Counted from the stretch's first letter, positions 45,138 through 55,365 are shown. The stretch is DNA of 64,000 bases from a gamma proteobacterium HIMB30 (GCA_000227525.2 AGIG01000028.1:62001-126000); one strand, 5' to 3'. Translations and numbers: made by a program. Notes: generated by a model not told the origin, from the letters alone.

Positions 45138-45990
45138 TTCATCGCCCATCATATTGAATACCGTCAGTGACCTTCGGGCATTCTTGACGCTAGCACGCGG
45201 TAACGGGAAGACAGTCGGTTTTGTGCCTACCATGGGTAACTTGCATCAAGGGCATCTCGATTTAGTGAACAAGGCCTCTGACATGACGGACATCGTCGTT
45301 GTGAGCATCTTTGTCAATCCCATGCAATTCGGCCCCCATGAAGATTTCGATGCCTACCCTAGAACCCTCAATGCAGACTGCGAAGCGCTGAACAATCACC
45401 CTTGCGACGCAGTATTTGCGCCAACGGTTCGCGAAGTCTATCCAAAAGGCGTGAATACAGAAATTGATCTACCGAGTTTATCGACGATTTTATGCGGACA
45501 TCATCGTCCTGGGCATTTCAAAGGTGTCGCCACGGTCGTGACAAAGCTTTTGAATATTGTACAACCTGACGTGGCCGTCTTTGGAAACAAAGATTATCAA
45601 CAGTTGCAAGTGATCCAGACCATGGTTGCTGATTTGTTGATACCAGTCACCATCGTTGGTGCCGACACAACCCGGGAACCAAACGGCCTCGCAATGAGTA
45701 GCCGAAATGCTTATCTCTCTGCTGAAGAAAAAGAAACCGCCGCAATGCTTTACGCGACGTTGAAACGGATTGGAGATGCATTACGGAGCGATTCTCGGGT
45801 CAGTACGACACTGAAACAGGAAAAGGAGCGACTAACCGCTGCCGGTTTTGTACTTGATTACTTAGAGATCAGGGATGCTCAAGATCTGTCAAAGTCCTAC
45901 GTTGAGGCGGATTCGGCGGTGATATTGGTGGCCGCAAAGCTTGGACGCGCACGACTGATTGATAATCTGGTTATTGAGTTAAAACGCTGA
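45127..45990 (+). CDS. panC: Pantothenate synthetase
   Basis: Condenses pantoate and beta-alanine with ATP to pantothenate. The 287-residue protein has FVPTMGNLHQGHLDLV (HIGH-like), SIFVNPMQFGPHEDFDAYPR, RPGHFKGVATVVTKLLNIVQPD and SSRN (KMSKS equivalent). The start is TTG 45127 with GGAG 7 nt upstream, 11 nt inside panB; TTG 45154 is the alternative. panD, often next in this series, is absent here; a bidirectional terminator and the convergent pnp follow. Confidence 0.96.
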   Translation: MKSNSSPIILNTVSDLRAFLTLARGNGKTVGFVPTMGNLHQGHLDLVNKASDMTDIVVVSIFVNPMQFGPHEDFDAYPRTLNADCEALNNHPCDAVFAPTVREVYPKGVNTEIDLPSLSTILCGHHRPGHFKGVATVVTKLLNIVQPDVAVFGNKDYQQLQVIQTMVADLLIPVTIVGADTTREPNGLAMSSRNAYLSAEEKETAAMLYATLKRIGDALRSDSRVSTTLKQEKERLTAAGFVLDYLEIRDAQDLSKSYVEADSAVILVAAKLGRARLIDNLVIELKR

Positions 45991-45997
45991 CAATAAA

Positions 45998-46020
45998 AAG
46001 CCTCGCGATTTGCGAGGCTT
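45998..46020. terminator. Bidirectional intrinsic terminator between panC and pnp
   Basis: AAGCCTCGC-GATTT-GCGAGGCTT, a perfect 9-bp stem. The T-run is better on the minus side (TTTTTATT, ending pnp) than on the plus side (TTTAT, ending panC). Confidence 0.85.
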
Positions 46021-46061
46021 TATCTCGTATCTCATGCGAGGTGCATCACCCCGATGTGATC

Positions 46062-48137
46062 TCAGATGTCCTTCATCGTGAGCTTGATACGACCGCGTGC
46101 GTCAACATCAAGCACTTTGACCTTCACGACGTCGCCAACCTTCATATAGTCTTCAACATTCTCGACACGCTCTTCTGCGATTTGACTGATATGAACCAAG
46201 CCATCTTTGCCAGGGAGAATATTCACGAAGGCACCAAAATCAACAATTCGCTCGACCTTCCCCTTATAAACACCACCGATTTCGGCTTCGGCTGTGATTG
46301 CTTCAATCATCGAAATCGCTTTTTGCGCTTTTTCTTTGGTTTCTGCATACACCCGAACTAAACCATCATCATCAAGATCGACGGTCGCACCAGAAGTTTC
46401 ACAAATACTGCGGATTGTAGCCCCACCTTTTCCAATGACTTCTCGAATCTTGTCTGGGTCAATACGGAAACTGTAGGTCCGTGGCGCTGTATCGGCAACT
46501 TCGTCGCGTGCACTATCAATCACTTTGTTCATTTCACCGAGAATGTGCAAACGGGCCTCTTGTGCCTGAGCCAACGCGACACGCATGATCTCTTCAGTGA
46601 TACCTTGAATCTTGATGTCCATTTGTAGTGCAGTCACACCATCAGATGAGCCAGCAACTTTAAAGTCCATGTCACCCAAGTGGTCCTCGTCACCCAGGAT
46701 ATCTGTCAAGACAGCATACCCATCGTCTTCTTTCACAAGACCCATCGCAATACCTGCAACTGGTGCACGCAAGGGAACACCGGCATCCATCAGCGCTAAC
46801 GACGCGCCACATACAGAGGCCATCGATGATGAACCATTTGATTCAGTAATCTCGCTCACAACACGAATGGTGTAGGGGAATGTCTCTTCATCTGGGAGCA
46901 TCGCATAAACACCACGACGGGCCAGACGGCCGTGACCAATCTCACGGCGCTTCGGACCAGACATCATGCCAGCTTCACCAACACAGTATGGAGGGAAATT
47001 GTAATGCAGCATGAAGGTATCTTTTTCGTCACCCATCAGACCATCGACAATTTGCGCGTCTCGTAAAGCGCCAAGGGTCGTTACAACAATCGCTTGTGTT
47101 TCACCACGGGTAAACACAGCCGAACCGTGAGCTCGCTTTAGCATTCCAACGTCACAGTTGATCGGACGGACAGTTTTCTGGTCACGTCCATCAATCCGCG
47201 GTAGCCCTTGAATCACTCGGCTACGAACCACATTCTTTTCAACCTTACTAAAAAGCTCTCCAACCGCTTCAGCGTTCTCGCCGTCAGTTCCGCCCAATGA
47301 AGCAATCGCGTCTGACCGAATCTCACCCAAGGCGTTATAACGTATCATCTTTTCAGAGATCTGGTACGCCTCGACGATGCGTGGCTGATACTGTTCTTTG
47401 ATTTGCGACAGTAACGCTTCATCAATTGATGGCGCTTCCCATTCCCAAGCATCTTTACCGAACTTCTGGCCGAAGTCCCCAATTGCGTCAATCGCAACTT
47501 GAAACTCTTGATGGGCAAACATCACAGCACCAAGCATCTGCTCTTCTGTCAGCTCATCTGCTTCAGATTCAACCATCAATACCGCGTCTTTTGTCCCAGC
47601 GACGACCATGTCTAGACGTGAGTCAGACAGCTCATCAAAGGATGGGTTCAACATGTACTGGCCATCTTCTGAAAATCCGACGCGCGCAACACCCAATGGT
47701 CCATTAAATGGGATGCCTGAAATCGCGAGTGCAGCTGATGCGCCAAGCATTGCCGCAATGTCGGAATCATGCGTCTTCGATGCAGACATCACTGTCAAAA
47801 CAACTTGAACTTCGTTCATGAAGCCGTTTGGAAAGAGTGGACGGATCGGACGATCGATCAGACGTGATGTCAGCGTTTCTTTCTCTGTTGGACGACCTTC
47901 ACGCTTGAAGTAACCGCCTGGGATTTTACCTGCGGCATATGTCTTTTCTTGGTAATGAACTGAGAGAGGGAAAAAATTCTGGCCGGGTTTGACATTTTTT
48001 GCCCCGACGACTGTTGCGAGGATTTGCGTCTCGCCCATTGATATTAAGACGGCACCTGTGGCCTGACGCGCAATTGCGCCCGTTTCTAGCGTGACATCTT
48101 GCCCGCCGAACTGAAATTGTACTATTTGCTTTTCCAT
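46062..48137 (-). CDS. pnp: Polyribonucleotide nucleotidyltransferase (PNPase)
   Basis: Phosphorolytic 3'-5' exoribonuclease of the degradosome, acting on RNA tailed by PcnB. The 691-residue protein has two RNase PH domains (first from residue 1, second from about 310 with [10 protein letters not shown]), a helical linker, a KH domain ([15 protein letters not shown]) and an S1 domain ([26 protein letters not shown]). It lies 81 nt downstream of rpsO, separated by that gene's terminator, as in E. coli. Confidence 0.98.
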   Translation of the reverse strand: MEKQIVQFQFGGQDVTLETGAIARQATGAVLISMGETQILATVVGAKNVKPGQNFFPLSVHYQEKTYAAGKIPGGYFKREGRPTEKETLTSRLIDRPIRPLFPNGFMNEVQVVLTVMSASKTHDSDIAAMLGASAALAISGIPFNGPLGVARVGFSEDGQYMLNPSFDELSDSRLDMVVAGTKDAVLMVESEADELTEEQMLGAVMFAHQEFQVAIDAIGDFGQKFGKDAWEWEAPSIDEALLSQIKEQYQPRIVEAYQISEKMIRYNALGEIRSDAIASLGGTDGENAEAVGELFSKVEKNVVRSRVIQGLPRIDGRDQKTVRPINCDVGMLKRAHGSAVFTRGETQAIVVTTLGALRDAQIVDGLMGDEKDTFMLHYNFPPYCVGEAGMMSGPKRREIGHGRLARRGVYAMLPDEETFPYTIRVVSEITESNGSSSMASVCGASLALMDAGVPLRAPVAGIAMGLVKEDDGYAVLTDILGDEDHLGDMDFKVAGSSDGVTALQMDIKIQGITEEIMRVALAQAQEARLHILGEMNKVIDSARDEVADTAPRTYSFRIDPDKIREVIGKGGATIRSICETSGATVDLDDDGLVRVYAETKEKAQKAISMIEAITAEAEIGGVYKGKVERIVDFGAFVNILPGKDGLVHISQIAEERVENVEDYMKVGDVVKVKVLDVDARGRIKLTMKDI

Positions 48138-48182
48138 TATTTCCTACTTCCAACATGCCAGATCTCATCTGACTAAAATGCA

Positions 48183-48206
48183 AAAACGGCCCCGAAGGGC
48201 CGTTTT
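48183..48206 (-). terminator. Intrinsic terminator after rpsO
   Basis: AAAACGGCCC-CGAA-GGGCCGTTTT-type hairpin with a T-run on the minus strand. As in E. coli it would end most rpsO transcripts, with readthrough into pnp. Confidence 0.85.
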
Positions 48207-48218
48207 CGTTTAGACCGA

Positions 48219-48488
48219 TTAACGGCGCAGACCAAGTTCCTTGATCAATGCTGCATAACGGCCCAGATCCTTTGACTTCAGATAGTCGAGCAACTTCCGA
48301 CGCTGGTTAACCATTCGAATCAAACCACGACGGCTGTGGTGATCATGAATGTTCTTTTTAAAGTGGCCTTGTAATGCTTCGATGTTTGCAGTCAATAAAG
48401 CGACTTGAACTTCCGGTGAGCCCGTATCGTTTCCACCACGGCCAAACTTTTCAACGATTTCAGCTTTCTTCTCTACTGATAAAGCCAT
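48219..48488 (-). CDS. rpsO: 30S ribosomal protein S15
   Basis: Primary 16S rRNA-binding protein of the 30S platform. The 89-residue protein shows the full family pattern: [19 protein letters not shown] (residues 15-33), [30 protein letters not shown] and the closing [17 protein letters not shown] lies upstream of the ATG. It is placed between truB and pnp, the common gammaproteobacterial order. Confidence 0.99.
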   Translation of the reverse strand: MALSVEKKAEIVEKFGRGGNDTGSPEVQVALLTANIEALQGHFKKNIHDHHSRRGLIRMVNQRRKLLDYLKSKDLGRYAALIKELGLRR

Positions 48489-48520
48489 TTTTTCCTACTC
48501 CTACAATGGCATGCCCGACC

Positions 48521-49477
48521 TCATTGGCCAGAATCCGAACTGCCGCGCATGCCAGCAGCAGCCGGAGATAACATCCGTTTTGCAGTAATCATCCCGCTAG
48601 ACTCGACGGAAACAAGTCCGATAAACGGACCTCCTGCAAAATAAGCGCGCGTATTATCGCACACATCGACTGGTTTACCAGAAACTTTTTGCCCTTGAAT
48701 CAATATCCTGCATTCATTTTCGGTCAAATCAATCCGTGGAAAATGACTGAGGATTGCATCAACCGGCAACAACGACGAATCAATTCGCGAAGGCTCATTG
48801 TCTTGAAGGGACTCAAGTGCATTCCATGCATGCGCCTGCTCAAGCGAGAACCCACCCGACAGATCGCGCCGTAATTGACTCAAATGGGCGACAGAACCCA
48901 GTGCGTCACCAATCGATTCAGCAAGGCTTCTGATGTAGGTCCCTTTTGAACATCGAACACAAATATCAATCCAACCTTCGCTTGCATCAAACTGCATGAG
49001 GTCATTACTAAAGATTTGAATCGAGCGAGGTGAGCGTTCCACCTCTTTTCCTTGTCGAGCTAATTTATACAGGGGTTGCCCTTGGTACTTCAGCGCTGAC
49101 ACCATTGGCGGTACCTGCATCTGAGCACCTGTCAATGTGGACAGCACAGTGGCGATCTTCGATTCAGTTAATTCCGGAATCGGCTTGACTAAAACAACAT
49201 TGCCATCGGCATCCAGCGTATCAGTTGCAGAACCGAGTTGAATCCGCGCCAAATACCCTTTATGAGCATCCAAGCCGTATTGACTGAATTTTGTCGCTTC
49301 CCCAAAGACAATCGGCAAAACCCCAGTCGCCATGGGATCCAGTGCCCCTGTATGACCTACTTTTTTGGCTTGAGACCACCGTTTTAAACGACTGACCACA
49401 CCATTAGATGTCAAACCTTGAGGCTTATCCACAATGAGGATCCCGTTTAGATCGCGACCCTTGTTGCGTTTACTCAT
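48521..49477 (-). CDS. truB: tRNA pseudouridine55 synthase
   Basis: Forms pseudouridine 55 in the T-loop of tRNAs. The 318-residue enzyme has GILIVDKPQGLTSN (about residues 12-25) and the catalytic Asp in GHTGALDPMATGVLPI. A C-terminal PUA-like part follows. The ATG shares bases with the rbfA stop (TGATG), indicating coupling. rpsO follows after 32 nt. Confidence 0.98.
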   Translation of the reverse strand: MSKRNKGRDLNGILIVDKPQGLTSNGVVSRLKRWSQAKKVGHTGALDPMATGVLPIVFGEATKFSQYGLDAHKGYLARIQLGSATDTLDADGNVVLVKPIPELTESKIATVLSTLTGAQMQVPPMVSALKYQGQPLYKLARQGKEVERSPRSIQIFSNDLMQFDASEGWIDICVRCSKGTYIRSLAESIGDALGSVAHLSQLRRDLSGGFSLEQAHAWNALESLQDNEPSRIDSSLLPVDAILSHFPRIDLTENECRILIQGQKVSGKPVDVCDNTRAYFAGGPFIGLVSVESSGMITAKRMLSPAAAGMRGSSDSGQ

Positions 49478-49848
49478 CAGTCGTGTCGATCACTCTGTAA
49501 TGCCTGATGGATTAGCGCGTTGATCCGCGCTCCCCGTTTGAGTGAATCATCGTAGTGAAATCTGAGATGAGGCACCTTACGAACTTTCAGCAGTCGACCA
49601 AGTTCCATTCGAAGAAAAGTTGATGCCTCATTGAGGATCGTCAAACTTTCAATAATCTTCTCATCAGAGTCGTCGGCAACTAACACGGTGATATTCACAT
49701 CCGCGTAGGAAAGATCTTTGGATAGGTCAACAAAATTCACCGTGACCATGCCAATACGAGGGTCCTTTAATTCACGCTGGATGAGGAGAGCAAGATCTCG
49801 CTTGATCTGCTCACCCAATCGCTGAGTGCGACTAAATTCGGCCGGCAT
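49477..49848 (-). CDS. rbfA: Ribosome-binding factor A
   Basis: KH-fold 30S assembly factor needed for 16S 5'-end maturation and cold adaptation. The 123-residue protein has RTQRLGEQIKRDLALLIQRELKDPRIGMVTV (about residues 6-36) and LRMELGRLLKVRKVPHLRFHYDDSLKRGARI. One-base overlaps link it to infB (TAATG) and truB (TGATG). Confidence 0.98.
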   Translation of the reverse strand: MPAEFSRTQRLGEQIKRDLALLIQRELKDPRIGMVTVNFVDLSKDLSYADVNITVLVADDSDEKIIESLTILNEASTFLRMELGRLLKVRKVPHLRFHYDDSLKRGARINALIHQALQSDRHD

Positions 49849-52334
49849 TAGATCTTCCGTGCAACCTCGCGAACATCGAACACTTCGATTTTATCGCCTG
49901 GCTTCACATCCGTGTAATTCTTGACGCCAATACCGCACTCGGTACCGTTCCGCACGTCGTTGACGTCATCTTTGAAACGACGGAGCGATTCAAGTTCACC
50001 TTCGTAAATCACGACGTTATCGCGTAGCACTCGGATTTTCTTATTTCGGTAAACGATACCCTCAACCACCATACAACCAGCAATCTGACCGAATTTTGGC
50101 GAATTGAAGACATCACGTACCTCAGCCACACCGACAATTTCTTCACGCAATTCGGGCGCGAGAAGACCCGACATGGCAGCTTTCACATCATCAACGATGT
50201 CATAAATGACACTGTAATAGCGCAGCTCAATTCCATCACGCTCAATGACCTGACGAGCACCAGCATCGGCACGGACATTGAAACCCAAAACAATTGCGCC
50301 AGCAGACGACGCTAGCGTCGCGTCGGATTCAGTGATTCCGCCAACCCCTTGTGCAATTAAATTCACTCGTACTTCGTCTGTCGCAAGCTTAAGAAGTGCA
50401 GCTGATAACGCTTCGAGTGTGCCTCGCACATCCGTTTTCAACACAATATTGAGATTGGATACCTCACCGGCTTCCATATTGGCAAACATTTGATCCAGCT
50501 TTTGCGCTTGCTGACGTTTGTGTTCAGCGTCACGCGTACGCTCTGACCGGAATTCAGCAACTTCACGCGCTTTGCGCTCATTCTCAAGCACCATGAGCTC
50601 GTCGCCCGCATCCGGAGTTCCTGACAGACCGAGAATTTCAACAGGAATCGATGGGCCTGCTTTCTTAATTTGCTTGCCGTTTTCATCCACCAATGCGCGG
50701 ACTTTACCGACTTGCTCACCAGCGAGAATGGCGTCTCCAACTTTCAACAATCCATTTTGTACAAGCACTGTTGCGACGGGACCACGACCGCGATCAAGAC
50801 GTGACTCAACAACGGTACCTCGGGCTTGCCCTTCGTGAACGGCAGTCAGCTCCAACAGCTCAGATTGCAATAACACCGCTTCCAAAAGCTCATCGATCCC
50901 TTGGCCCGTGTGTGCGCTCACTGAAATAAATTGAACATCCCCACCCCAGTCCTCTGGAATCACCTCTCGGCTCGCCAGCTCGGTCTTCACACGGTCAGGA
51001 TCTGCTTCTTCCTTGTCAATTTTATTGACTGCCACGACGATTGGGACACCCGCTGCGCGCGCATGCTGAACCGCTTCTTCCGTCTGTGGCATGACGCCGT
51101 CATCAGCTGCAACGACAAGAATCACCACATCTGTGACTTGCGCACCACGTGCACGCATACTCGTGAAAGCTGCGTGACCTGGCGTATCGATAAACGTAAT
51201 CATTCCGTTGTCAGTGTCAACGTGGTAGGCGCCAATGTGTTGGGTAATCCCACCAGCTTCGCCAGCGGCGACACGTGATTTCCGAATTCTGTCAAGTAGC
51301 GATGTTTTCCCGTGGTCTACATGCCCCATCACCGTCACAACTGGTGCACGAGGCGCTCGCTCACCTTGAAGCTCTTGATAATCATCAAGCACGGATTGCT
51401 CGAGGGCGTCGTCGGCGACAACTTCAATTTTATGCCCCATTTCCTCGACAACAAGCACGGCAGTGTCTTCATCCAGAACTTGGTTGATGGTCGCCATGAC
51501 GCCCATCTTCATCAAAATTTTGATCAGTTCGCCTGACTTTACAGCCATTTGGTTAGCCAATTCAGCGACGGTTACAGGTCCTGAAATCTTCACCTCGCGG
51601 ATAATTGGTGCGGCTGGCTTTTCAAATTTATGTGACGACAGCTCCTCAGCGGCTTTACCCGGTTTCCGTCGACCACGCATTTTGGGGCCACGCTCATCGT
51701 CTGTTGCAGCAATCTTGCTGCGCTTATCATCCCGTTTGCCCGATGGCTTCCCATGACGCCGCGGTTCATCATCGTCGTTCGGACGATCACGGCGTGCATG
51801 TGGTTCTTTTTTGTGACGGCGGCCATCATCTTCTTTAGGCGGTGGTGGTGGCTCAACGATGGGCGCCTCAATGACTACTGCTTCGACAGGTGGCGCACTC
51901 TCTTCAACAACAGGCGCTTCTGCGGACACCTCGGTTTCGGCAACTTGCGCAGCCACCTCGACCTCGCGCCGCGCCTGTTCTTCAGCTTCTTGCGCCTCGC
52001 GTAACTTCGCTTCCTCGATTTCACGCTGCTTTTCTGCTTCCGCAGTCAAATCTCGATGTACGTAGGTACGCTTTTTACGCACCTCAACATTCACAGCACC
52101 GGCACCTGCCTTGATGGTGGAGGTCGATTTACGACGTAACGTGACTTTGGCAGGCTCTGCAGCGACTTTCGATTGTCCTGACCGAATATGTGCGAGGAGT
52201 TTCTGTTTCTCATCATCCGTCACGACGTCATCTTGCGATGATTTATCGATCCCAGCCCCCGCCATCTGAGAGAGTAATTGCTCAGCTGATATACCAACCA
52301 GTGTGGCCAGCTGCTTTACTGTTGTGTCAGACAA
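49848..52334 (-). CDS. infB: Translation initiation factor IF-2
   Basis: GTPase that positions initiator tRNA and promotes subunit joining. An N-terminal IF2N module (residues 1-50) is followed by a long charged, Pro/Glu/Arg-rich linker (about 95-245) and a second IF2N-like region (250-305). The G domain has GHVDHGKT (337-344), DTPGH and NKID, then domains II-IV. Length (828) is in the usual range. It starts 3 nt after the nusA stop in the rimP-nusA-infB-rbfA-truB operon. Confidence 0.98.
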   Translation of the reverse strand: MSDTTVKQLATLVGISAEQLLSQMAGAGIDKSSQDDVVTDDEKQKLLAHIRSGQSKVAAEPAKVTLRRKSTSTIKAGAGAVNVEVRKKRTYVHRDLTAEAEKQREIEEAKLREAQEAEEQARREVEVAAQVAETEVSAEAPVVEESAPPVEAVVIEAPIVEPPPPPKEDDGRRHKKEPHARRDRPNDDDEPRRHGKPSGKRDDKRSKIAATDDERGPKMRGRRKPGKAAEELSSHKFEKPAAPIIREVKISGPVTVAELANQMAVKSGELIKILMKMGVMATINQVLDEDTAVLVVEEMGHKIEVVADDALEQSVLDDYQELQGERAPRAPVVTVMGHVDHGKTSLLDRIRKSRVAAGEAGGITQHIGAYHVDTDNGMITFIDTPGHAAFTSMRARGAQVTDVVILVVAADDGVMPQTEEAVQHARAAGVPIVVAVNKIDKEEADPDRVKTELASREVIPEDWGGDVQFISVSAHTGQGIDELLEAVLLQSELLELTAVHEGQARGTVVESRLDRGRGPVATVLVQNGLLKVGDAILAGEQVGKVRALVDENGKQIKKAGPSIPVEILGLSGTPDAGDELMVLENERKAREVAEFRSERTRDAEHKRQQAQKLDQMFANMEAGEVSNLNIVLKTDVRGTLEALSAALLKLATDEVRVNLIAQGVGGITESDATLASSAGAIVLGFNVRADAGARQVIERDGIELRYYSVIYDIVDDVKAAMSGLLAPELREEIVGVAEVRDVFNSPKFGQIAGCMVVEGIVYRNKKIRVLRDNVVIYEGELESLRRFKDDVNDVRNGTECGIGVKNYTDVKPGDKIEVFDVREVARKI

Positions 52335-52337
52335 AAC

Positions 52338-53858
52338 TTACTCCTGTTCGCTACTTTCTTCGGCTGATTCGTCAGCATCGTCTGCGAACCACGGTTCACG
52401 CGCTTTCATGATGAGGGTTGCTGCAGCCGCTTCATCCACTCCTTCGATTTCAGTCAATTCGTCAACTGAAAGTTCGGCCAAGTCTTCCATGGTGCAAACT
52501 CCACGATCGGCGAGCTGATATGCAAGGCCTGGCGTCATTCCCTCCATCGTCAAGAGATCATCCTGCGGCTCACGTGTTTCATCACCAGTAAGGGCGGCTG
52601 TCAACAATACATCACGTGATCGCGCTCTCAGCGTTTCCACCAGATCTTCATCGAATCCCTCGATGGAGAGCATCTCCTCAACAGGGACATAAGCCACTTC
52701 GTCAATCGAAGTGAATCCCTCTTCAACCAAGATGCGCGCTAATTCGGCATCCGCATCAAGTCGAACCATAAACATATTCACAAGCTTTTCGGACTCAGCT
52801 TCCTGCCGCTCGACCGCCTGTTCCTCGCTCATCACATTGAGCTTCCAAGCGGTCAGCTCAGATGCTAATCGAACATTCTGGCCACCGCGACCAATCGCTT
52901 GAGCTAGATTGTCATCAGTGACCGCGACATCCATTGAACGATTATCTTCATCCATCACAATTGAAGATACTTCCGCTGGCGCCATGGCATTAATCACGAG
53001 TTGCGCTGGATTGTCGTCCCATAAAACAATATCCACACGCTCTCCATTGAGCTCGTTGGATACGGCTTGCACGCGAGCGCCGCGCATACCGACGCAAGCA
53101 CCCACTGGATCAATTCGTCCATCGTTAGTCTTAACAGCAATTTTGGCCCGCATTCCAGGATCGCGAGCAGCGCCACGAATTTCGATGGTTTCCTCGGCGA
53201 TCTCTGGGACTTCGATTTTGAATAGTTCGATCAAAAATTCGGGTGAATTACGAGACAAGATCAATTGCGGACCACGACCCTCGGTACGAATCTCCTGTAA
53301 GATCGCGCGGACTCGATCGTTGACTCGAAAAATTTCGCGGCCAATCAAATTCTCACGTGGCATCAGTGCTTCGGCAGCACCTCCCAAATCCACAATCACC
53401 GAATCGCGCGTTACTTTTTTGACTGTTCCGTTAATAAGGCTCAGCAGTCGACTTTCATAATCAGCAACAACTTTTTCGCGTTCAGCTTCACGAACTTTTT
53501 GAACGATGACTTGTTTGGCGGTCTGTGCCTCGATACGACCAAAATCGACCGACTCAACTTCAATTTCGTATTCATCACCGACTTGAAGTCCGGTATCAAT
53601 TTCAGCGGCTTCTTCAGTGGTCAGCTCTGAACCTAAGATAGCTAGATGGTCATCTGGTACGACAACCCAGCGACGAAAAGTGTCGTAATCCCCGGTTGCA
53701 CGATCAATCGCAACACGAATATCTGCCTCTTCATCTTCATAACGCTTGCGCGTCGCTGTTGCCAACGCCTGCTCAATTGCTTCAAATACGATCCCTTTTG
53801 GAATCCCCTTTTCATTTGAAAAGAGTTCAACTACTTGAAGGATTTCCTTACTTCCCAT
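52338..53858 (-). CDS. nusA: Transcription elongation/termination factor NusA
   Basis: RNA polymerase-associated factor modulating pausing, termination and antitermination. In order: N-terminal RNAP-binding domain (1-130), S1 domain (about 135-200), KH1 and KH2 ([39 protein letters not shown]), and two C-terminal acidic repeats (about 370-490) as in gammaproteobacteria. Length 506. It overlaps rimP by 11 nt. A terminator in the operon leader is a candidate site for NusA feedback. Confidence 0.98.
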   Translation of the reverse strand: MGSKEILQVVELFSNEKGIPKGIVFEAIEQALATATRKRYEDEEADIRVAIDRATGDYDTFRRWVVVPDDHLAILGSELTTEEAAEIDTGLQVGDEYEIEVESVDFGRIEAQTAKQVIVQKVREAEREKVVADYESRLLSLINGTVKKVTRDSVIVDLGGAAEALMPRENLIGREIFRVNDRVRAILQEIRTEGRGPQLILSRNSPEFLIELFKIEVPEIAEETIEIRGAARDPGMRAKIAVKTNDGRIDPVGACVGMRGARVQAVSNELNGERVDIVLWDDNPAQLVINAMAPAEVSSIVMDEDNRSMDVAVTDDNLAQAIGRGGQNVRLASELTAWKLNVMSEEQAVERQEAESEKLVNMFMVRLDADAELARILVEEGFTSIDEVAYVPVEEMLSIEGFDEDLVETLRARSRDVLLTAALTGDETREPQDDLLTMEGMTPGLAYQLADRGVCTMEDLAELSVDELTEIEGVDEAAAATLIMKAREPWFADDADESAEESSEQE

Positions 53859-54339
53859 CTTTGCTTCCGCCTACCTGTGTGACATCAGTCACCACCAATT
53901 GACCTCGTTCTATATGCTCTGCTGGGAATTCATATTCTGTATCCCCGGTTTGCAAAAGCACTGCTTGATTCTCGACACCAGCGATGACGCCAGAATAATT
54001 TTTCCTGCCCTCAAAGGGGACTTTAAGTTTGAGCTTGATTTGAAAACCAATAAATCGCTCAAAATGCTCAAGCCGATATAACACACGCTCGATTCCTGGC
54101 GATGACACCTCAAGGGTGTATCGCTCAGGGAGTGGGTCTTCAACATCTAGAATACGCGAAACCTGACGACTCACGGCCTCGCAATCATCAACCGTCACTG
54201 GACGATTGGGATGGTCGATCACCAGGCGTAAGGTCGACCGGTTTGCTCTGCCAATAATTTCAATCGCCCACAACTCCAGCTCAAGCGCAGTAACACTTGG
54301 CCCGAGAAGCTCTGTCAGTTGCTGTTGCTTCGGTGTCAT
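53848..54339 (-). CDS. rimP: Ribosome maturation factor RimP
   Basis: Assembly factor for the 30S subunit. The 163-residue protein has the N-terminal alpha/beta domain ([23 protein letters not shown]), [23 protein letters not shown] in the centre, and a C-terminal SH3-like barrel. ATG 54339 is preferred over the TTG two codons upstream. It is first in the rimP-nusA-infB-rbfA-truB operon, only 23 nt downstream of an intrinsic terminator. Confidence 0.97.
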   Translation of the reverse strand: MTPKQQQLTELLGPSVTALELELWAIEIIGRANRSTLRLVIDHPNRPVTVDDCEAVSRQVSRILDVEDPLPERYTLEVSSPGIERVLYRLEHFERFIGFQIKLKLKVPFEGRKNYSGVIAGVENQAVLLQTGDTEYEFPAEHIERGQLVVTDVTQVGGSKDGK

Positions 54340-54351
54340 TTCCAACCGCCA

Positions 54352-54377
54352 AAAACAAAAAAACCCCTAATGGGGTT
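54352..54377 (-). terminator. Intrinsic terminator just upstream of rimP
   Basis: Minus strand: AACCCC-ATTA-GGGGTT followed by a long T-run interrupted once by G. It ends transcription from upstream genes, and may act as an attenuator for a promoter at 54456-54484. Confidence 0.85.
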
Positions 54378-54455
54378 CACGGCCTGCGTATTCTCTTCTT
54401 ACAGCACTTGGCGAAACGCAAATCCTACCAAGGCCCCCTTGCAAAAAGCCGCGAT

Positions 54456-54484
54456 AGTATGACGGAGACGTTTTAGTAAATCAA
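54456..54484 (-). promoter_or_regulatory. Candidate promoter for the rimP operon leader
   Basis: TTGATT-N17-CATACT (4/6 and 4/6). A start near 54449 would give a 110-nt leader containing a G-rich hairpin and the terminator at 54352-54377 before rimP. Confidence 0.4.
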
Positions 54485-54487
54485 TCG

Positions 54488-54712
54488 TTAGGCTCGAGCG
54501 ATTCGATCGACCGTACAGCGCTCTCCTGCGGGACATAATAGATTGCGAAGCACTTTGTCTGAACGCTCGATCAAACCATCGCAGTCACCCAACGTTGGAT
54601 AGGGTCTGAAGTTCCACATTTTGGAACTCCGCAGAAAACGAACAATACCGATTGGAGAACCTTGACGAAACACCTCAAAACTTCGCCGACCGAGTCGTCT
54701 GATTGTGAGCAT
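54488..54712 (-). CDS. Small basic protein of unknown function
   Basis: Protein of 74 residues that I do not recognise. It looks real: AAGGAG lies 8 nt before the ATG, a good sigma-70-like promoter lies 33-61 nt upstream, and a terminator follows downstream. The product is Arg-rich, without signal peptide or membrane segment. The N-terminal half (FEVFRQGSPIGIVRFL, residues 12-27) has an alternating beta-strand look, followed by KMWNFRPYPTL. Two Cys lie at LLCPAGERC (residues 59-67). It sits between dgkA and rimP. No function is proposed. Confidence 0.65.
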   Translation of the reverse strand: MLTIRRLGRRSFEVFRQGSPIGIVRFLRSSKMWNFRPYPTLGDCDGLIERSDKVLRNLLCPAGERCTVDRIARA

Positions 54713-54744
54713 TACGGGAACTCCTTATCACCAGATGAGACTCT

Positions 54745-54773
54745 AATCTAAGCATCACCACCAATTTTTTCAA
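54745..54773 (-). promoter_or_regulatory. Sigma-70-like promoter of the 74-residue gene
   Basis: TTGAAA-N17-TAGATT on the minus strand (5/6 and 4/6, ideal spacing). The -35 lies in the spacer of an 8-bp inverted repeat. Confidence 0.6.
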
Positions 54774-54784
54774 ACCTTGGTGGT
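54757..54784. repeat. Inverted repeat flanking the -35 of the 74-residue gene
   Basis: ACCACCAA-N12-TTGGTGGT, perfect 8-bp arms around the -35 hexamer. It is operator-like; as RNA it could instead form the 3' hairpin of dgkA. Confidence 0.55.
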
Positions 54785-54822
54785 ATTAGACGGCTTCGCA
54801 CCCGCAAAAGAGTGTATTGATG

Positions 54823-55194
54823 CTAGCCCAAATGATCGATAATCACTGAGCCCCAGAGAACTCCGGCAAGAATCAGCGCCACAAACACCGCTGCAGAACC
54901 TAAGTCTTTCGCCCGACCGGAAAGCTGGTGTGGTTCATCACCGACACGATCGACAACTGCCTCAATCGCTGAGTTGAGGAGCTCAATAATGACAACAAGT
55001 AACAAGCATGAGATCAGCATGCCAATCTCAACAGGATCACGTCCGAGCCAAAAAGCGAAGGGAATCAGGGCGCTCGCTAAGACGATCTCCTGACGAAAAG
55101 CAGACTCATACGTCCATGCAGCCCGAAATCCTTTTGCAGAATATCCAGCCGCATTAATGATACGTGTCAGACCCTGATAACCGGGCTTCGCCAT
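54823..55194 (-). CDS. dgkA: Diacylglycerol kinase
   Basis: Small integral-membrane kinase phosphorylating diacylglycerol released during membrane-derived oligosaccharide or LPS modification. The 123-residue protein has three membrane segments. The active-site stretch is ELLNSAIEAVVDRVG (catalytic Glu78 by alignment to E. coli Glu76; Glu30 matches Glu28), followed by HQLSGRAKDLGSAAV. The start is ATG 55194 with GGAG 6 nt upstream; ATG 55224 lacks a ribosome site. It lies between tRNA-Leu and the 74-residue gene, an insertion relative to the Pseudomonas order I recall. Confidence 0.95.
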   Translation of the reverse strand: MAKPGYQGLTRIINAAGYSAKGFRAAWTYESAFRQEIVLASALIPFAFWLGRDPVEIGMLISCLLLVVIIELLNSAIEAVVDRVGDEPHQLSGRAKDLGSAAVFVALILAGVLWGSVIIDHLG

Positions 55195-55272
55195 TGAATT
55201 CTCCATCCGATGCCAAGAACCCATAGGATACAGATCAATTGAGAGCTAGGGGGATAACGGAGATATTAAAAA

Positions 55273-55358
55273 TGGTGCCGAAGGCCGGACTTGAACCGGC
55301 ACGAGCTGCGCTCACTACCCCCTCAAGATAGCGTGTCTACCAATTCCACCACTTCGGC
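55273..55358 (-). tRNA. tRNA-Leu (anticodon GAG)
   Basis: An 86-nt tRNA with CCA encoded. The acceptor stem GCCGAAG pairs with CTTCGGC, discriminator A. The anticodon stem CTATC/GGTAG encloses loop TTGAGGG (anticodon GAG). A long variable arm of the leucine type and the T-loop GGTTCAAGTCC are present. It lies 44 nt downstream of secG, as in Pseudomonas. A T-run follows the CCA directly. Confidence 0.97.
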
Positions 55359-55365
55359 AAGGGAC

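Noticed and set aside
52909-53460. A 183-codon open frame on the plus strand
   Set aside because: It is antisense to nusA with Ser/Arg/Thr-rich shadow composition and no start signals.
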